Shown in pieces: positions 34,397-42,256 of a stretch of 64,000 nucleotides of DNA. This stretch comes from CALMEC01 sp964531025 (GTDB taxonomy: Bacteria > Actinomycetota > Thermoleophilia > Miltoncostaeales > Miltoncostaeaceae), in contig CAZHDY010000001.1 of NCBI GenBank assembly GCA_964531025.1, forward strand, positions 1,707,957 to 1,771,956. The letters run 5' to 3'. The notes under the pieces were generated by a model. That model saw only the letters and a program-made list of their open reading frames with translations, was not told the DNA's origin and made no database searches. The translations under genes were made by a program, and so were the position numbers. Numbering within the stretch: position 1 is the stretch's first letter; each line of letters starts with the position of its first letter.

Positions 34397-35278
34397 ATGA
34401 CCCGGATCGACGAACTGCTCCGTGAGGGCCCGACCCTCTCCTTCGAGTTCTTCCCGCCGAAGACTCCTACGGGCGAGGCGGAGTTCGATCGTGCCGTCGG
34501 TGAGCTCGCCGCGCTGGGACCGGCGTACGTCTCGGTGACCTACGGCGCCCTGGGCGGTGTGCGGCATCTGACCCGGGACGTCGTGCTGCGTGTCAACCGG
34601 GAGTTCAGCTTTCCCGCGATGCCGCATCTGACGTGCGTCGGTCACACCCGCGCCGAGATCGAGGAGCTTCTGCGGGTCTACCGAGAGGGCGGCGTCCAGA
34701 ACATCCTGGCTCTGGCCGGCGACCCGCCGGAGGAGGGAGCGAGGGAGGGTGATTTCCACTTCGCCACGGACCTCATCGATGTCGTCCGGCAGGCCGGAGA
34801 CTTCGCCATCGGCGTGGCGGCCTTCCCCGAGGGGCATCCGCGGTCGCCCTCCCTGTCGGATGACCGTCGACGGTTGGCCGAGAAGCTCGCGCTGGCCGAC
34901 TTCGGGCTCACTCAGTTCTTCTTCGACATCGACTCCTATCGCCGCCTGATCGACGACCTGGAGGCACTTGGAAACACGACGCCGGTCATCCCCGGCGTGA
35001 TGCCCTTCACCAGCGTGGCGGGTACGTGTCGTATGGCGGCCATGAACGGCACCACGATCCCGCCAGAGTTGGCGGAGCGTATGGATCGTGTGGCCGACGA
35101 TCCCGAGGCCACCCGTGAGCTCGGAGTCGAGGTCGCAACCGGGCTGGTCGCGGCGCTTCTGGAGGACGGCGCACCGGGGATCCATCTCTACGCGATGAAC
35201 CGGTCGGCGTCCATCCGTGAGATCTACGCGTCGCTCGAGCTGGGGCCGTTCCCGGTGCACGGCTCCGGCGGCAGGTAG
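34397..35278 (+). CDS. metF: Methylenetetrahydrofolate reductase
   Basis: The protein is 293 aa, with CGGAGG 7 bp before the ATG. LSFEFFPPKTPTGEAEFDRAV (catalytic Glu in SFEFFPPK), YVSVTYGALGG, LTCVGHTRAEIEELL, NILALAGDPP, DFGLTQFFFDIDSYRRLIDDL and the C-terminal GAPGIHLYAMNRS are all diagnostic. It reduces 5,10-methylene-THF to 5-methyl-THF for methionine synthesis, FAD-dependent. It is monocistronic, followed by a strong hairpin. Confidence 0.95.
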   Translation: MTRIDELLREGPTLSFEFFPPKTPTGEAEFDRAVGELAALGPAYVSVTYGALGGVRHLTRDVVLRVNREFSFPAMPHLTCVGHTRAEIEELLRVYREGGVQNILALAGDPPEEGAREGDFHFATDLIDVVRQAGDFAIGVAAFPEGHPRSPSLSDDRRRLAEKLALADFGLTQFFFDIDSYRRLIDDLEALGNTTPVIPGVMPFTSVAGTCRMAAMNGTTIPPELAERMDRVADDPEATRELGVEVATGLVAALLEDGAPGIHLYAMNRSASIREIYASLELGPFPVHGSGGR

Positions 35279-35365
35279 CTCGGAGCGCGACGCTCGTCAT
35301 CGGAGGCGAGGTCGCGACGCCTCGTCGTGTGCCCGCAGCCGGACGGGGCGGGCGTCACGGTCCGG

Positions 35366-35405
35366 CTCTCCCCTCCCCGGCGGGTGCGGCCCGGGGAGGA
35401 GAGAG
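35366..35405 (+). terminator. Terminator-like hairpin after metF
   Basis: CTCTCCCCTCCCCGG pairs with CCGGGGAGGAGAGAG (15 bp, one mismatch) around a 10-nt loop, 87 bp after the metF stop. There is no clear T-tract. Confidence 0.55.
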
Positions 35406-35419
35406 ACTCGATCCGCGTT

Positions 35420-35457
35420 AGATGGTCGATCCCACGATTCCGTGGAACCAACCGTCT
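35420..35457. repeat. Short palindromic version of the TAGATGG repeat (38 bp)
   Basis: AGATGGTCGATCCCACG and, inverted, AGACGGTTGGTTCCACG are separated by only 4 bp, so this copy consists of the two arms without the interior seen in the 164-166-bp copies. Its right end (CGTCTAG) provides the TAG stop of the minus-strand secreted gene. Confidence 0.65.
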
Positions 35458-36229
35458 AGCGAACGCCGAGCGAGACGGCCTTGCAGGCCTGGGCAGCCTT
35501 CGCGCGGGTGCTGGCGACGCAGTGCTTGTATTCGTCGACCGTCACGTAGCGCTTCGGCGTGCCCACGGCGATCACGCGGACGCGGTACTGCTTCGGGATC
35601 GTCCCGTAGCGGATGACGCGCTTGTACTCGCGCTTGGCGTTGGGACGAAGAGTCGCGACGGTGACGTATCCCTTGTTCGTCTTGCGCTGGATGAGCACGC
35701 GGACCGCGTTGCTCGCCGCGATCCCGTCCACGCGGGAGAAGAAGCCCGAGAAGGTCAGAGTGCGGTTGAAGCTCGAGTGGAATGCCGACGGGTAGTGCCT
35801 GAGGTAGGCGCGTGCGGTGAACGGGTTCGCCGCATCCGTCTGAGCGGCGATCCCGTGTGCCGGAGACGCAAGGACACGGGCGTAGAAGATCGTGTTCTCC
35901 TTCAGCCACACCGTCCGCGAGATGGGCGCGCCGAAGTAGTCGCTCTCGGCGGCGACGGTCTCGCCGTCACCGGTCCGGGCGATGATCTGGACCTTCGCGT
36001 AGCCGACCCCGCTCACATAGCCGGGCTCGACATTCGCGTCGTTGAGAACCTGGACGTCGAACTTGAAGGCTGTGTACGGAGCGCCGAACGCATACCCGCC
36101 ACCCTTGACGGGGTACGCGGGGGAGGACTTGGTGACCTGGGGTGTCACCTGCATCTGGATGGTCGCGGCGTTCGCGTTGACCGCGCCGGCGGCGGCGATG
36201 GCCACTGCGATGAAGACCCGCTTGAGCAT
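35456..36229 (-). CDS. Secreted protein of unknown function
   Basis: The protein is 257 aa. The signal peptide ends near AVNANA (residue 21). The mature part is beta-rich and Tyr/Val/Lys-rich (FKFDVQVLNDANVEPGYVSGVGYAKVQIIARTG..., RKTNKGYVTVATLRPNAKREYKRVIRYG), without catalytic motifs; two cysteines (HCVAS, QACKA) near the C-terminus could pair. The stop codon lies at the edge of the short palindromic repeat, so the C-terminus may have been set by its insertion. Not recognised. Confidence 0.65.
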   Translation of the reverse strand: MLKRVFIAVAIAAAGAVNANAATIQMQVTPQVTKSSPAYPVKGGGYAFGAPYTAFKFDVQVLNDANVEPGYVSGVGYAKVQIIARTGDGETVAAESDYFGAPISRTVWLKENTIFYARVLASPAHGIAAQTDAANPFTARAYLRHYPSAFHSSFNRTLTFSGFFSRVDGIAASNAVRVLIQRKTNKGYVTVATLRPNAKREYKRVIRYGTIPKQYRVRVIAVGTPKRYVTVDEYKHCVASTRAKAAQACKAVSLGVR

Positions 36230-36331
36230 CAGCTCTACCTTTCGTGCTGGGAAATCGCTGTGGGCAGGAACCTATGGGACCGGTGACCGAAGTGTGAAGG
36301 ACGATGTGTCGTGTCCGAACATTCTGTTTAC

Positions 36332-36487
36332 ATGCTTGTCGTCAGGCTTCTCGATCTGGAGGACGGGCGGAAGGGGCGTGTGGTCCACGTCAGCCCGCCG
36401 TCGTTCGGGCCTGCGGGGTTCTGGGCGTCTGCGGCGAACATGTGGGTGGCGGAGGCGTTTCGGTCATCCGAACATGGACAAACCTAA
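36332..36487 (+). CDS. Possible small protein, 51 aa
   Basis: An ATG-to-TAA frame (MLVVRLLDLEDGRKGRVVHV..., ending HGQT) lies in the 371-bp interval before the next secreted gene. Third positions are GC-rich for most of it, as in real genes here, but there is no ribosome binding site and no recognised family. Apart from this frame I see nothing in 36230-36600 beyond AT-richer patches that may be promoters. Confidence 0.2.
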   Translation: MLVVRLLDLEDGRKGRVVHVSPPSFGPAGFWASAANMWVAEAFRSSEHGQT

Positions 36488-36600
36488 GCGTGGTCTCTCC
36501 AGAACCGCACGTCCTGGGGCCATGCGCGTGAGTCCCGGTCCGTCCATGTGTCACTCCCGCCCTCGTAGAAACGATCACTTCCATGACAGGTGGTAGGCGA

Positions 36601-37452
36601 ATGCGTCGCTTGATTCTCGGTGTCACGGCCACTGCGGCCGTACTCGCCCTCTCATCAACGGTGCACGCCGCACCCGCCCTCCGGGTGACCGGCGAGTACA
36701 CGCTCACGGACGTCCGGGGACACGCGGCCGCGTGGTCCGTGAACACCTCGGTGGCGGACGAGCGCGAGGTGCTCCCCGCGCGACTCACACGCGCGTCCGC
36801 CCCGACGCGTACCTATGAGTGCGATACCGACGGCTCCGGGGGCGGCACCAGCACGGTGCGGATCACCGGTGTGGTCACACCTGCGGCCCGGGTCAGCTTC
36901 GGCGTCAACTACAGCCTGCGCCGGGGTACCGCGCAGCTGACGTTCGCGCCTGTTCCGGGAAGCACCGGTGAGGTCGGTACGGAGACGGTGACCGCCTGTA
37001 CGGCCCCGTTCGACGGCGCCAACGGGACCGACGTCTCCAAGCGCTCCGTGGAGGTCATGGCGGACGGACTCGCCACGCCACGGCCGTGGGTGATGCGCCG
37101 CCAGGCGGACGGATCGTGGGTCGTCGCCGGTACCCAGACGGTCAACGGGCAGACGCTACGGGCCGATCTCCGGCTCGGCGGTCAGCGCCTGATCCCGGGG
37201 GCCGGCTGTCGCATCCCGACCAACGCCGAGCTCGCGCACCTCCGGTCATTCGATGCCGTGAAGCGGTATCTCGTCCGTGACGGCTTCACCCGCCCGGGTA
37301 CGCAGAGCCGTCCGTCGAAGACGGTACCCCGTGGACGGTTCTTCATCCTCGAGCGGGCGCGTGGCTACTCGGTCGGTATCTGCGGGGCCCGGACGGTGAA
37401 CATCGTGCGCTCGACGGGTCCGAGCGGCGGGACGTCGAGCTGGGTGCGGTAG
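36601..37452 (+). CDS. Secreted protein of unknown function
   Basis: The protein is 283 aa from ATG 36601 (ATG 36583 also in frame). The signal peptide LILGVTATAAVLALSSTVHA is followed by a beta-rich N-terminal domain with cysteines in TYECDTDG and ETVTACTAPF (possible disulfide). A second part (AGCRIPTNAELAHLRSFDAVKRYLVRDGFTRPGTQSRPSKTVPRGRFF...GYSVGICGARTVNIV) resembles PASTA-like beta-alpha-beta folds, though I would not commit to that. Monocistronic. Confidence 0.65.
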   Translation: MRRLILGVTATAAVLALSSTVHAAPALRVTGEYTLTDVRGHAAAWSVNTSVADEREVLPARLTRASAPTRTYECDTDGSGGGTSTVRITGVVTPAARVSFGVNYSLRRGTAQLTFAPVPGSTGEVGTETVTACTAPFDGANGTDVSKRSVEVMADGLATPRPWVMRRQADGSWVVAGTQTVNGQTLRADLRLGGQRLIPGAGCRIPTNAELAHLRSFDAVKRYLVRDGFTRPGTQSRPSKTVPRGRFFILERARGYSVGICGARTVNIVRSTGPSGGTSSWVR

Positions 37453-37470
37453 GGATGTGAGGGACGTTCG

Positions 37471-37488
37471 CGGGCGTCGCTGCGCCCG
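37471..37488 (+). terminator. Small hairpin after the secreted gene
   Basis: CGGGCG/CGCCCG 6-bp stem with a 6-nt loop, 18 bp past the stop at 37452. A weak terminator candidate. Confidence 0.35.
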
Positions 37489-37536
37489 TGGGACGAACCT
37501 CTATCCTCCCGTGGAACACAGACGAACGAGGGTGTC

Positions 37537-37995
37537 ATGGGATCAATCGCAGAGCGGCTCGACGAGGACATGAAGACGGCGATGCGCGCCAAGGAGAAGG
37601 AGCGCCTCGGCGTCATCCGTCGTGCGCGCGCCGCGATCAAGAACGCCGAGATCGACGCCAAGGGCGAGCTGGACGACGCGGCCGTCGAGAAGGTGCTCCG
37701 CTCGCTCGTGAAGCAGCACCGCGACTCGATCGAGCAGTTCACGGCCGGCGGTCGCACGGAGCGCGCCGAGACGGAGAAGGCCGAGATGGCGGTGCTCGAG
37801 GAGTACCTGCCGCAGCAGCTCAGCGAGGCCGAGATCGAGCCCATCGTGCGCGCCGCCATCGACGAGGTCGGTGCGACCTCCATGAAGGACATGGGCCAGG
37901 TCATGCGCGTCGTCATGCAGAAGACCGGGGGCGCGGCCGACGGCGGCATGGTCAACGGCATCGTCAAGGCCGTCCTCGCGGAGAGCTCCGAGTAG
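37537..37995 (+). CDS. GatB/YqeY-domain protein
   Basis: The protein is 152 aa. IAERLDEDMKTAMRAKEKERLGVIRRARAAIKNAEID is the start of the YqeY family, then KQHRDSIEQFTAGGRTERAETEKAEMAVLEEYLPQQLSEAEIE and KDMGQVMRVVMQKTGGAADGGMVNGIVKAVL, which matches the tRNA-binding tail of the GatB amidotransferase subunit. Stand-alone YqeY proteins may bind tRNA; the role is unproven. The next gene starts 3 bp later. Confidence 0.92.
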   Translation: MGSIAERLDEDMKTAMRAKEKERLGVIRRARAAIKNAEIDAKGELDDAAVEKVLRSLVKQHRDSIEQFTAGGRTERAETEKAEMAVLEEYLPQQLSEAEIEPIVRAAIDEVGATSMKDMGQVMRVVMQKTGGAADGGMVNGIVKAVLAESSE

Positions 37996-37998
37996 CGC

Positions 37999-38475
37999 GT
38001 GCGATGGCATGAGGTCTGTCGGGCGGTGCCCGACCTGGCAGCCGAGGTCGAGGAATCGATGGATCTCGGCAACCACAAGACCCTCGCCACCCTCCGGCCC
38101 GACGGATCCCCGCGGGTCTCGGCCATCGAGGCGCGGTTCATCGGCGGTGAGCTCTGGCTCGCCTCGATATGGCGTACTCCCAAGGCGCTCGACCTCCACC
38201 GTGACCCGCGTCTGGCGCTGCACAGCTCGTCCCTTGAGCCCGGCGTCTGGGAGGGCGATGCCAAGATCGCCGGCCGGGCCGTTGAGGTCGATGAACCCGG
38301 CGCGCACGAGCGGTTCGCGGAGGCCGCAGGAACGGCGCCGCCAGGAACGTCGTTCCATCTTTTCCGGGTCGATGTGGACGAGGTCGTCGTCCTGCGGCTC
38401 GGCGACCCGCCGGACCACATCGCCGCCCGCCGCTGGGTTCCCGGCGGCGCGATCGTCGCCACGATCCTCTCCTGA
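37999..38475 (+). CDS. Pyridoxamine 5'-phosphate oxidase-like FMN-binding protein
   Basis: The protein is 158 aa with a GTG start 3 bp after yqeY. The split beta-barrel pattern is clear: NHKTLATLRPDGSPRVSAIEARFIGGELWLASIWRTPKALDLHRDPRLALHSSS, then IAGRAVEVDEP and FHLFRVDVDEVVVLRLGDPPDH. Such proteins bind FMN, F420 or heme; the cofactor cannot be told here. It is likely co-transcribed with yqeY. Confidence 0.8.
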   Translation: MRWHEVCRAVPDLAAEVEESMDLGNHKTLATLRPDGSPRVSAIEARFIGGELWLASIWRTPKALDLHRDPRLALHSSSLEPGVWEGDAKIAGRAVEVDEPGAHERFAEAAGTAPPGTSFHLFRVDVDEVVVLRLGDPPDHIAARRWVPGGAIVATILS

Positions 38476-38544
38476 CGCGGGAGCACGGGCGCCCTCAGAC
38501 GATGGCGCCGGAGGGGCGGTTCTCGTCGATGGGTGCGTTGTCGA

Positions 38545-40932
38545 TCATGATCGCTGCCAGGTCCAGCCCTTGACGTCGGGCATGTCCTCCAGGTGCTCCC
38601 GGATGTAGGTCTCGTGCTCGGCGAGGCGCTCGTCGCAGTAGTCGCTGAGGGCATCCCATCCGCGGACCCGGCGGCTGCACCGGCGGAGTACCTCCTTGGC
38701 CAGGTGGAACCGGCTCATCCGGTTGCGGACGACCATGTCGAACGGGGTGGTCGTCGTGCCCTCCTCGGTGAACCCGCGCACGTGGAAGCGGCCCGGATCC
38801 GAGCGGCCGTGGACCAGCTGGTGGACCGCTCGGGGATAGCCGTGGAAGGCGAAGACGACGTGCGTGTTCGGTGCGAACATCGCATCGAACTGACTGTCCG
38901 AGAAGCCGTGCGGGTGGTCGTTCTCGGGCAGCAGAGCCATCAGGTCGATGACGTTGACGAACCTCACCTTGAGGTCGGGCACCCGCTCGTACAGCAGGTC
39001 GGCCGCCGCGAGGGCCTCCTGCGTCGGTACGTCTCCGGCGGATGCGAGCAAGATGTCGGGCGTCTCGCCGGGAGCGCAGTTGCTCGCCCACTCCCAGATG
39101 CCCGCGCCCGCGGCGCAGTGGACGTGTGCCTCATCCAGAGTCAGGTACTGAAGGTGCGGCTGCTTGTCGACGACGACCAGGTTGACGTGGTCCTTACTGC
39201 GCAGGCAGTGGTCGACGATCGAGAGGGACGTGTTGGCGTCGACGGGTAACCAGACGCGCACGACCTCGGGTGAGAGCGGCATAAGGGTGTCGATGAGTCC
39301 GGGCCCCTGGTGCGAGAACCCGTTGTGGTCGTTGCGCCAGCACGTCGAGGTGAGGAGAACGTTGAGTGATGCGACGCTCTCACGCCATGGGAGCGGCTGG
39401 GCGTGCTGCAGCCACTTCGTGTGCTGCACCGCCATCGATGCGGACACCATCGCGAAGGCCTCGTAGGTGGCGAAGAAGCCATGCCGCCCCGACAGGAGGT
39501 AGCCCTCCAGCCAGCCCTGGCACAGGTGCTCGGAGAGCACCTCCATGACCCGCCCGTCGGGTCCGAGCCCGACGTCGAAGGGCTCGGCCGGCTCCATGAA
39601 GCAGCGGTCGGTGATCTCGAACACGTCCTGCAGTCGGTTGCTGGCGGTCTCGTCCGGGCAGAACAGCCGGAACGTGCCCCCGCCGTCCTCGGTCGTCGTC
39701 GCCGCGTACACATCGCGCATGAGGGCGCCCGTGGACCGGGTGTTCTCGTACCGGATCGTTCCGCGGGTCCCCTGCAGATCGAACTCGTATGCCGCGAGGT
39801 CCGGAATCGGAAGGGGCTGCAGCAGACGCCCGCCGTTGGCATGCGGGCTGGCCGACATCCGACGGTCTCCGACGGGGGCGAGGGCCCGCAGGCGGTCCAC
39901 CAGCTGTCCGTCGGCGTCGAACAGCTCGTCGGGGCGGTATGACCGCATCCACTTCTCGAGCAGGGCGAGGTGCGCGGGGTTCTCGCGCACCCCCGACAGC
40001 GGGACCTGGTGTGACCGTTGCGTGCCTTCGACGAGAACACCGTCGACCTCGTGCGGACCGGTCCACCCCTTCGGGGTGCGCAGGATGATCGCGGGCCAGT
40101 CGCGTCGCCACTGGGCGGTCGGCGCACCGGCGGATCGCGCCTCACGTTGCAGTTCGACGATCCGCTCATGGGCGTCGCAGATCGCGGTGTACAGCCGGGG
40201 GAAGACGTCGCGTGGATCGTCTCCGGCGATGACCACGGGATCCCATCCCTGCGCGGCGAGGTACGCCGCCGCGTTCTCGTCGGTGTCGCGCCCCATGACC
40301 GTCGGGCCCGCGATCTTGTATCCGTTCAGGTGGAGGATCGGCAGGACGGCGCCGTCGCGGCGGGGGTTCAGGAAGCTCGGCAGACGCCACGACGCGGCGA
40401 GCGGACCGGTCTCGGCCTCGCCGTCACCCACGACGCAGGCGACGACGAGGTCCGGGTTGTCGAACGCGGCACCCGCGGCATGGACGAGCGCGTAGCCGAG
40501 CTCGCCACCCTCATGGATGCTGCCGGGGGTCTGCACCGACACGTGGCTCGGGACGCCTCCGGGTGAGGAGAACTGCCGGAACAGGCGCAGGATGCCGCCC
40601 TCGGTGGGGCCGACGTCCGGGTAGACCTCGCTGTAGGTGCCCTCCAGCCATCCGGCGGCCACCAGCGCGGGTCCGCCGTGACCGGGACCGGTGACGTAGA
40701 TCCAGTTCGAGTCTGTCGCGCGGATCCGCCGGTTGATGAGGGCGTAGACCATGGACAGCCCGGGACAGGTACCCCAATGTCCCAGCAGCCGGGGCTTGAT
40801 CTGCTCGGCCGTCAGGGGCTGCCGCAGCAGGGGGTTGTCCCGGAGGTAGATCTGGCCCACCGTCAGGAAGTTGGCGGCGGCCCACCAGTCGAGGTCGTCG
40901 GTGAGGGCGGTGTCGTCGTAGTGCGCGGGCAT
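38545..40932 (-). CDS. xfp: Xylulose-5-phosphate/fructose-6-phosphate phosphoketolase
   Basis: The protein is 795 aa, the family's usual length. N-terminal WWAAANFLTVGQIYLRDNPLLRQPL, LGHWGTCPGLSMVYALINR, YVTGPGHGGPALVAAGWLEGTYSEVYP, the thiamine-diphosphate motif VVGDGEAETGPLAASW, and later HGFFATYEAFAMVSASMAVQHTKWL and HDHNGFSHQGPG-like NDHNGFSHQGPGLID are all phosphoketolase landmarks. It splits xylulose-5-P or fructose-6-P with phosphate to acetyl-phosphate. No acetate kinase or phosphotransacetylase neighbours it. I chose the start at MPAHYDD, excluding an unsupported N-terminal extension. Confidence 0.95.
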   Translation of the reverse strand: MPAHYDDTALTDDLDWWAAANFLTVGQIYLRDNPLLRQPLTAEQIKPRLLGHWGTCPGLSMVYALINRRIRATDSNWIYVTGPGHGGPALVAAGWLEGTYSEVYPDVGPTEGGILRLFRQFSSPGGVPSHVSVQTPGSIHEGGELGYALVHAAGAAFDNPDLVVACVVGDGEAETGPLAASWRLPSFLNPRRDGAVLPILHLNGYKIAGPTVMGRDTDENAAAYLAAQGWDPVVIAGDDPRDVFPRLYTAICDAHERIVELQREARSAGAPTAQWRRDWPAIILRTPKGWTGPHEVDGVLVEGTQRSHQVPLSGVRENPAHLALLEKWMRSYRPDELFDADGQLVDRLRALAPVGDRRMSASPHANGGRLLQPLPIPDLAAYEFDLQGTRGTIRYENTRSTGALMRDVYAATTTEDGGGTFRLFCPDETASNRLQDVFEITDRCFMEPAEPFDVGLGPDGRVMEVLSEHLCQGWLEGYLLSGRHGFFATYEAFAMVSASMAVQHTKWLQHAQPLPWRESVASLNVLLTSTCWRNDHNGFSHQGPGLIDTLMPLSPEVVRVWLPVDANTSLSIVDHCLRSKDHVNLVVVDKQPHLQYLTLDEAHVHCAAGAGIWEWASNCAPGETPDILLASAGDVPTQEALAAADLLYERVPDLKVRFVNVIDLMALLPENDHPHGFSDSQFDAMFAPNTHVVFAFHGYPRAVHQLVHGRSDPGRFHVRGFTEEGTTTTPFDMVVRNRMSRFHLAKEVLRRCSRRVRGWDALSDYCDERLAEHETYIREHLEDMPDVKGWTWQRS

Positions 40933-41173
40933 TCCGAGGCGACCTTTCTGCCGGGTTCCGGTGGGTGTGTCGATCAGTGCGACGCACCCTTTCACGAGAG
41001 CATGAGACGCCGCCCCGGGCAACGACTTCGGCTGGGGCATGACCGACCGGGTCTGTCACCCTCCGTTCGCCGGACGGACATCGGTCGGTCGTCCATGACC
41101 GTCGAAGGCTTGTCGTCAGAGCGGTCACGGTCAATGGCGTGTACCGTGCCGCCATCACACGTCAGGGGGCGAG

Positions 41174-41989
41174 ATGGGAGACACGCAGCACGGGGCCAGT
41201 GAGGTCGGTGCCGGCTTCGACCAGGCGGCGACGACCTACGACGATCTGCTCCGCCACAACCACACGGGCGCGGTGCGTCTGATCGGTGCCCTTCCCGATG
41301 GCGAGTATCGTCGCGTCCTCGACGTCGGATGTGGAACCGGCTTCGCCACCTTCGCGATGCATGAGCGCTTCGGCATGCTGCAGGCGCTCGGTGTCGACCC
41401 CTCGGGCGAGATGCTCGCGGTCATGCGCGAGTCGGCCACGCGGCTGGCTCCCGATCTCGACCTTGAACTGCTCGTGGGCGACGCGCTGGCCCTTCCTGCC
41501 GCGGATGCCTCCGTCGATGCCGTCATCTCGACCATGGCGTTCCACTGGTTCCCCGACAAGGTCGGTGCGGTGCGCGAGATGTCCCGCGTGGTGCGTCCGG
41601 GCGGCATCGTGGCGATCCTGACCGCCGGTCGCGGAACCGATGCCGAGCTCCTCGAGATCATGCGGGCCATGGACCCGCCCGTGCCGCCTGCATGGACGGG
41701 GGTCTTCGATCACATCCATCGCGACGTGCGCGAGATCGAGGACATGTACGAGGCCGCCGGCCTCGAGACCGTCGACATCTGGTCCGAGACGCGCCGCCGG
41801 AGGATCCCGGCGCTCGACTACCTTGCCCGTCTGCAGGCCGTCGCCGCGCACCTGTCGGCCGACCTCGACCCCGCGGAGGCCGAGGCTCACGCGGCGCGGC
41901 TGGGCGAGGCACTCACCGCGGCATCAGGTCCGCGCGGCTTCGACTACACCTTCGTCAAGCTCTTCGCGATCGGTCGTAAGCCAGGCTGA
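41174..41989 (+). CDS. Class I SAM-dependent methyltransferase
   Basis: The protein is 271 aa. Motif I VLDVGCGTGFATFAM (about residues 49-63), acidic loop GVDPSGEML, motif II-like LLVGDALALPAADASVDAVIS and post-motif VRPGGIVAILTAG identify a class I (Methyltransf_11-like) enzyme. The N-terminus FDQAATTYDDLLRHNHTGA resembles UbiE/BioC-type enzymes. The substrate is unknown. It diverges from xfp. Confidence 0.88.
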   Translation: MGDTQHGASEVGAGFDQAATTYDDLLRHNHTGAVRLIGALPDGEYRRVLDVGCGTGFATFAMHERFGMLQALGVDPSGEMLAVMRESATRLAPDLDLELLVGDALALPAADASVDAVISTMAFHWFPDKVGAVREMSRVVRPGGIVAILTAGRGTDAELLEIMRAMDPPVPPAWTGVFDHIHRDVREIEDMYEAAGLETVDIWSETRRRRIPALDYLARLQAVAAHLSADLDPAEAEAHAARLGEALTAASGPRGFDYTFVKLFAIGRKPG

Positions 41990-42035
41990 CAGGCGCGTCA
42001 CGCGACGGATGTCGCATACCCGTCGCTGCTGTCAG
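41986..42035. terminator. Bidirectional terminator-like hairpin
   Basis: Nested arms CTGACAG/CTGTCAG and CGACGG/CCGTCG form an interrupted stem between two convergent genes, overlapping both stops. Confidence 0.4.
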
Positions 42036-42256
42036 GCGGAGCCGAAGCCCACCTTCGTCGCATCCTCCGGGGCGATCCGCACGAAGCAGAGCTCGCGCGG
42101 GTTGACCCAGAAGGAACCCTCCTCCGCCTCGAACGCGGTCCAGGCGTCACCGGCGGTCGAGAGAGCGGCCACCAGCGTCTCCGCAGCCGGCTGCTCCATG
42201 GTCACGCGGAGGACGTTACCGCCGCCGAATCCAACCTCAAGTCGTCTCTTGCTCAT
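42032..42256 (-). CDS. Small protein coupled to the radical SAM gene
   Basis: The protein is 74 aa, start overlapping the radical SAM stop (ATGA). MSKRRLEVGFGGGNVLRVTMEQPAAETLVAALSTAGDAWTAFE reads as a strand-helix-strand mini-domain, then GSFWVNPRELCFVRIAPED. No known motif, no TM. A similar plan (short beta protein with an aromatic/Asn-Pro core) is common in small actinobacterial proteins of unknown role. Coupling suggests a partner or carrier for the enzyme, but that is inference. Confidence 0.65.
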   Translation of the reverse strand: MSKRRLEVGFGGGNVLRVTMEQPAAETLVAALSTAGDAWTAFEAEEGSFWVNPRELCFVRIAPEDATKVGFGSA

